This document shows positions 4,379 to 7,061 of a stretch of 7,061 nucleotides of DNA, one piece after another. Location: assembly GCA_030622265.1 (NCBI GenBank), contig JAUXGG010000083.1:1-7061 (forward strand). Direction: 5' to 3'. The stretch's first letter is position 1. The number at the start of each line of letters is the position of its first letter. The notes beneath the pieces are model-generated. The model was not told where the DNA came from. It saw only the letters and a list, made by a program, of their open reading frames with translations, and searched no databases. The position numbers and the translations under genes are program-made. The stretch comes from Candidatus Eiseniibacteriota bacterium. GTDB taxonomy: Bacteria; Arandabacterota; Arandabacteria; Arandabacterales; Arandabacteraceae.

Positions 4379-6277
4379 ATGGACAATGAAACCAGATCAC
4401 TGACAGTACTTCTGTGTGCGTTCATCTCTTGCGCGTTTCTAATAGCCCTCGCCGCGCCCTGTCACGCATCGCACGATTATCCAAGGATCTGCAACTATTT
4501 CACAGGTTACACCGACCTTGAGTATTGCGAGATGCTGAGCCGTTGGGATGTGGCGGTCCTCAATTGCATCGTGCAGGACAACAGGCCCGAGATGCCGGAT
4601 TCACTCAGGACTCTCAATCCGGACATGACCGTTATCACGTATTTCCCCGTGTCGTTCATATGGGCGGGATACGATTCGATGGGAAGGATCGGATCCGGCT
4701 ATGGTGACAAAGCCGCCGATGCCGACTGGTGGCTCTATGACACCAGGGGAAACCGTGTGGGCAACTCGGACTATGCCTGGGGCATCAACATGAGCACAAA
4801 GTGTCCCGAGGACGAAAACGGGCAGACTGCGGGTGAGTGGCTGGCGGAATATATAAGCGATGAGATTGTATCATCGGGAATGTGGGACGGATTGCTCCTT
4901 GACGGCCTGAACGAGAGGGCTTCCGGGCTGAACAACATGGAGCACTTCTTTGCAGAGCTACCGGCTGCGGTTGATGCCGACCGCGATGGGATCGCCGATC
5001 ATCCCGAGAGCCTGGACATATGGTGGAGTCAGGGGCACGAGATCTTTCTGACCCTTCTCCGGCAGGAGGTCGGCGATTCGCTGATACTCGTGGGCAATGG
5101 TAAGAACCCCAGCAAGGCAGGTTACCTCAACGGCGGCATTCGCGAGGATTTCCCCACGATGCACGGAGGCTGGGAGCCGAACATGCTTGCGCCCTATGGA
5201 TATCTGAGCATGTGCCGCGATTATCTTCAGGACCCCATGAATCTTACCTTGATGCTGTGCTGGTGGATAGACGAGGAGGCCGACATGTATGGCCCGAGGC
5301 GAACAAGTTCCTATGAGAGATTTGTTCGCTTCACCCTTTCGAGTTCACTCTTGGGCGATGGCTACCTTATCCTCAACGGCAAAGAGAGCCAGCTCTGGTG
5401 GGAGGACCTCTACGACCTCGACCTGGGAAGCCCCATCTCAGACGCCTACCTGGATTCGGTCTGGAACGACATGTATGATTGTTACAGCACAGTCTGGAAA
5501 CGGGACTTCTCCAATGGGGTGGTCTACTGCAACCCCTATGACCAGTACCTGACCCTCGAAGATGGCACGTGGCTCACTCCCACAGACGGAAGGATCAAGA
5601 GCTTCAGCCCCCCGACCGGAACGACCGTGGAAATCCTCGAGGATACCTCGCAGCGTGAGTTCGACCAAGCCGACAATACCATAACCTACTCGGTACTGCT
5701 GACCAACTCTGCTGATGAGGCCACCTATTCCTATGTATGGGCCAATCTCCTGGATGGTGCGGACACCCTGGTGGCCGGCGCCCAGGCCGAATACCTGGTT
5801 GGAGCGGGTGATACCCACTCCATGGACAGGTGCCTGAGAATCCGTAATGCTGTTCCGTGTGGGACCTACTGCCTTGAGGTCGTCCTCGGAGGCGAGAATC
5901 GCGCCATCGTCGACAGGGATACCATTCTGGTGACAAGAGTCGTCGATTTCCGCAAAGTGCAGAAGCAGGATGGAGAACTCCCTCTGGAGCAGGACAATCT
6001 TCTGGTTTTTCCTCAGCCCCTCATCGGGCCTGACGCGACGATGAAACTGGAGGTGAAGGGAACTCATTCATCGAGCAGATCGCTCACGGTCAGGCTCTAT
6101 GATGTCAGGGGAAGGTTGGTACGGACGATCATCGAGGATGAACCCGATGAGGATTCGGGTCTCGAGATTGGAATGAGAGCCGAAGGGGGTGGATCATTGG
6201 TACCCGGCGTGTATTTCGTTACTGTCGAGACCGGAGACCAGGTCCTCAGGAAGAAGGTTGTCCTCCTCCACAACTAG
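4379..6277 (+). CDS. Secreted GHL15-like putative glycoside hydrolase with C-terminal sorting (FlgD-like/T9SS type A) domain
   Basis: A 632-residue exported protein. Residues 1-30 look like a signal peptide: R6, a hydrophobic core 8-26, and cleavage probably after C-H-A30. From 32 to about 390 it resembles the hypothetical glycosyl hydrolase GHL15 family. It shows an initial strand with PRICNYF, then LNPDMTVITYFPVSF, a DWWLYDTRGNRVG strand, WDGLLLDGLNE (169-179, D170 and D175 candidate catalytic or structural acids), LILVGNG, and MLCWWIDEEAD. Residues 199-207 (DADRDGIAD) form a DxDxDGxxD calcium-loop motif. A beta-rich Ig-like part follows (about 440-525). The last 90 or so residues (540-632) have the NLLVFPQPL...VRLYDVRGRLVRTI...VPGVYFV...RKKVVL pattern of FlgD-like / T9SS type-A domains, implying surface attachment or release through the outer membrane. 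It is monocistronic in appearance behind a sigma-54-type promoter. Polysaccharide cleavage is inferred from fold resemblance; the substrate is unknown. Confidence 0.85.
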   Translation: MDNETRSLTVLLCAFISCAFLIALAAPCHASHDYPRICNYFTGYTDLEYCEMLSRWDVAVLNCIVQDNRPEMPDSLRTLNPDMTVITYFPVSFIWAGYDSMGRIGSGYGDKAADADWWLYDTRGNRVGNSDYAWGINMSTKCPEDENGQTAGEWLAEYISDEIVSSGMWDGLLLDGLNERASGLNNMEHFFAELPAAVDADRDGIADHPESLDIWWSQGHEIFLTLLRQEVGDSLILVGNGKNPSKAGYLNGGIREDFPTMHGGWEPNMLAPYGYLSMCRDYLQDPMNLTLMLCWWIDEEADMYGPRRTSSYERFVRFTLSSSLLGDGYLILNGKESQLWWEDLYDLDLGSPISDAYLDSVWNDMYDCYSTVWKRDFSNGVVYCNPYDQYLTLEDGTWLTPTDGRIKSFSPPTGTTVEILEDTSQREFDQADNTITYSVLLTNSADEATYSYVWANLLDGADTLVAGAQAEYLVGAGDTHSMDRCLRIRNAVPCGTYCLEVVLGGENRAIVDRDTILVTRVVDFRKVQKQDGELPLEQDNLLVFPQPLIGPDATMKLEVKGTHSSSRSLTVRLYDVRGRLVRTIIEDEPDEDSGLEIGMRAEGGGSLVPGVYFVTVETGDQVLRKKVVLLHN

Positions 6278-6310
6278 TCCCGCGCTTGGCGGCCGATACC
6301 ATTAATCACC

Positions 6311-6341
6311 TTGACTTTCTTCCCTCCGGATGTTACTTAAT
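6311..6341 (+). promoter_or_regulatory. Possible sigma-70-type promoter
   Basis: TTGACT (6311-6316) and CTTAAT (6336-6341) match -35 and -10 hexamers at 5/6 and 4/6 positions, but with a 19-nt spacer that is longer than ideal. It lies in the gap after the secreted-protein gene, ahead of the small membrane ORFs, in a locally AT-richer stretch. Support is moderate to weak. Confidence 0.3.
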
Positions 6342-6369
6342 CTCTGTTCGACAAAGTGAGGGTTCTGCT

Positions 6370-6465
6370 ACGGACGATCTTGCAGCCTACATAGTGCTCA
6401 TAGTACTGGCGGTCTTTCTGGCGTCAGGGCTGTGGTTCGTGGTTCTGCGGCAGCTCTTTGGTTGA
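6370..6465 (+). CDS. Possible 31-aa single-TM small protein without a canonical start
   Basis: This frame encodes a convincing short membrane peptide: an acidic start (TDDLAAY), then a hydrophobic stretch IVLIVLAVFLASGLWFVVL, then a basic/amphipathic end RQLFG and a TGA. There is no ATG or TTG in the frame. The only canonical-type start is GTG 6394, which lacks a Shine-Dalgarno and gives 23 residues. GAGGG (6358-6362) is 7 nt before ACG 6370, just where an ATG would be expected, so either ACG is used as a rare start, an ATG was mutated, or the ORF is a decayed gene. It lies 23 nt upstream of another small membrane protein, and the two could form a pair. Confidence 0.3.
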   Translation, partial: TDDLAAYIVLIVLAVFLASGLWFVVLRQLFG

Positions 6466-6508
6466 AATAGTCTCCCGGGATCTTGACAGTGCTGAAACTG
6501 GTTGAAAT
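6459..6508 (+). repeat. 10-bp direct repeat spaced by 40 bp
   Basis: TGGTTGAAAT occurs at 6459-6468 and again at 6499-6508, exactly 40 bp apart. The first copy spans the stop of the small ORF; the second lies inside the next coding region. Function unknown; it could be chance. Confidence 0.35.
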
Positions 6509-6668
6509 CGTGCTCGGAATGGCTCTCATGTACTTCGGCATAGAGAAGATCTGCCATGCCGATCAGGTTAAGAGCGTCATATTCGGGTTGATTGCCATCG
6601 CCGGTCTGATAGTCACAGTCCACGGGCTCCTGGTTTACCTGGTTCCCGGCTTTTTCGGCCAGGGCTAG
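6489..6668 (+). CDS. Small two-TM membrane protein, unknown function
   Basis: A 59-residue protein from GTG 6489, or 61 residues from TTG 6483. GTG is slightly preferred because GGGA (6477-6480) is 8 nt before it and only 2 nt before the TTG. It has two hydrophobic segments, about residues 2-18 (LKLVEIVLGMALMYFGI) and 27-52 (VKSVIFGLIAIAGLIVTVHG onward). They are joined by a short polar loop with a Cys and a His (EKICHADQ), and a short tail ends GFFGQG. The composition is that of a real inner-membrane hairpin protein, and no family was recognised. It follows the 31-codon membrane ORF by 23 nt and precedes a response-regulator gene by 120 nt. It may belong with either neighbour. Confidence 0.6.
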   Translation: MLKLVEIVLGMALMYFGIEKICHADQVKSVIFGLIAIAGLIVTVHGLLVYLVPGFFGQG

Positions 6669-6732
6669 TCCTTTCACGCTCATCCTCAAAACGCCTAAAG
6701 AATCTCCCTCGGAGTGCCGAATCATCTTGAAG

Positions 6733-6771
6733 AGACGCATACCGGCGTCGAGACGCTCGTACCCGGCATCG
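6733..6771 (+). repeat. Imperfect tandem repeat of about 18-21 bp
   Basis: Two adjoining units begin with AGACGC and end with GGCGTCG or GGCATCG (6733-6750 and 6751-6771), with TACC/TACCC between; they differ by a 3-nt length change and a few substitutions. They lie just upstream of the response-regulator start, so they could be an operator. They could also be coding if translation begins further upstream (GTG 6714). Confidence 0.35.
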
Positions 6772-6777
6772 TAGCAC

Positions 6778-6783
6778 AGGGAG
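6778..6783 (+). promoter_or_regulatory. Shine-Dalgarno supporting GTG 6789
   Basis: AGGGAG lies 5 nt before GTG 6789, which opens directly onto the receiver domain. The frame is open back to 6699, so GTG 6714 and GTG 6783 are possible but less well placed. Confidence 0.5.
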
Positions 6784-6788
6784 TGCTT

Positions 6789-7061
6789 GTGGACGAAAAG
6801 CGCAGCATACTGGTTGTCGACGATCAGGAAAGCATGCGGACCCTTCTTAAGGATATGCTCGAGGTCATCGGCTATGAAATCACTCTGGCCGAGGGTGGCG
6901 AGGAGGCCCTTTCACCCCTGCAGTCGCGCGACTTCAACCTTGTGCTGAGCGATCTCAACATGCCCGGAATGGACGGCTCGGCGCTCCTAAGGGCGATCAA
7001 GGCTACATGGCCGAGTCTCCCCGTTGTGATTATCACCGGCTATGGCACCTTCCATACCGAG
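6789..7061 (+). CDS. Response regulator receiver domain, NtrC-like style, 3' partial
   Basis: The first 91 residues of a two-component response regulator that runs off the right edge. Residues 6-12 (SILVVDD) supply the acidic pair D11/D12 that binds Mg2+. D55 in LVLSDLNMPGMDG is the phospho-accepting aspartate, and T83 in VVIITGYGT is the conserved switch Thr/Ser. The conserved Lys (about residue 105) is not reached. The ITGYGT wording is common in receivers of NtrC-type (sigma-54-activating) regulators, but single-domain or other output types cannot be excluded without the rest. GTG 6789 is chosen for its AGGGAG site and because it begins a normal receiver N-terminus. If the missing part has an AAA+ domain, this gene would be a candidate activator of the sigma-54-type promoter at 4333-4348. 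Confidence 0.93.
   Translation, partial: MDEKRSILVVDDQESMRTLLKDMLEVIGYEITLAEGGEEALSPLQSRDFNLVLSDLNMPGMDGSALLRAIKATWPSLPVVIITGYGTFHTE

Noticed and set aside
6483..6511. TTGACA at 6483 as a -35 element
   Set aside because: The hexamer at 17-nt spacing is AATCGT, not a -10, and any start site would fall inside the small membrane protein gene.
1..7061. CRISPR array, tRNA/rRNA genes, insertion sequence or prophage attachment site
   Set aside because: No regularly spaced repeats, cloverleaf or rRNA-like tracts, transposase domains or terminal inverted repeats were seen.

Overview
The window reads as a chromosomal segment of a GC-rich, Gram-negative-type bacterium. The secreted protein at 4379-6277 ends in a FlgD-like / type-A type IX secretion (T9SS) C-terminal domain. 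Such domains are common in the Bacteroidetes-Chlorobi-Fibrobacteres lineage and in uncultured high-GC relatives (Eisenbacteria, Latescibacteria, Zixibacteria and Fermentibacteria-like groups). This placement is an inference from protein style only; no marker gene is present. No rRNA, tRNA, CRISPR array or transposase was seen. All supported genes are on the plus strand.

Region 1 (1-4165) is a tightly packed five-gene run with gaps or overlaps of 1 nt gap, 25 nt overlap, 4 nt gap and 4 nt overlap, so it is very probably one operon that began upstream of the window. It starts inside a protein whose first visible residues match the C-terminal end of ParA/Soj ATPases and which then carries a complete AMPK-type glycogen-binding (CBM48) module. 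Next comes a FlhG/MinD-like P-loop ATPase. It has an unorthodox Walker A and an N-terminal basic LGRGL peptide resembling the one ParB uses to stimulate ParA. Then follow a protein with a degenerate PD-(D/E)XK-nuclease-like N-terminal domain, a CPBP (Abi-type) intramembrane protease that lacks an ATG/GTG/TTG start at the expected position, and a uroporphyrinogen-decarboxylase-superfamily protein of the non-HemE, HSDG type. The ATPase pair with a glucan-binding module is the most novel part. A reasonable working hypothesis is a ParA-type system that positions or tracks an alpha-glucan (glycogen) body or another carbohydrate cargo.

Region 2 (4166-4378) is a regulatory intergenic stretch. It holds a cluster of inverted repeats built on AAGCGC/GCGCTT (4192-4234). 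About 100 bp further on is a good match to a sigma-54 -24/-12 promoter (4333-4348). The predicted transcription start (about 4359) lies just ahead of a Shine-Dalgarno and the ATG at 4379 of the next gene. This layout resembles an enhancer-binding-protein-controlled promoter.

Region 3 (4379-6277) encodes one large secreted protein: signal peptide, a glycoside-hydrolase-like TIM-barrel domain of the GHL15 type, a beta-rich middle part, and a C-terminal sorting/FlgD-like domain.

Region 4 (6278-7061) holds a possible sigma-70-type promoter and a possible 31-codon single-TM ORF with no normal start codon. It also holds a 59-61 aa two-TM protein and the first 91 residues of a response regulator whose receiver domain resembles those of NtrC-type regulators and which runs off the window.
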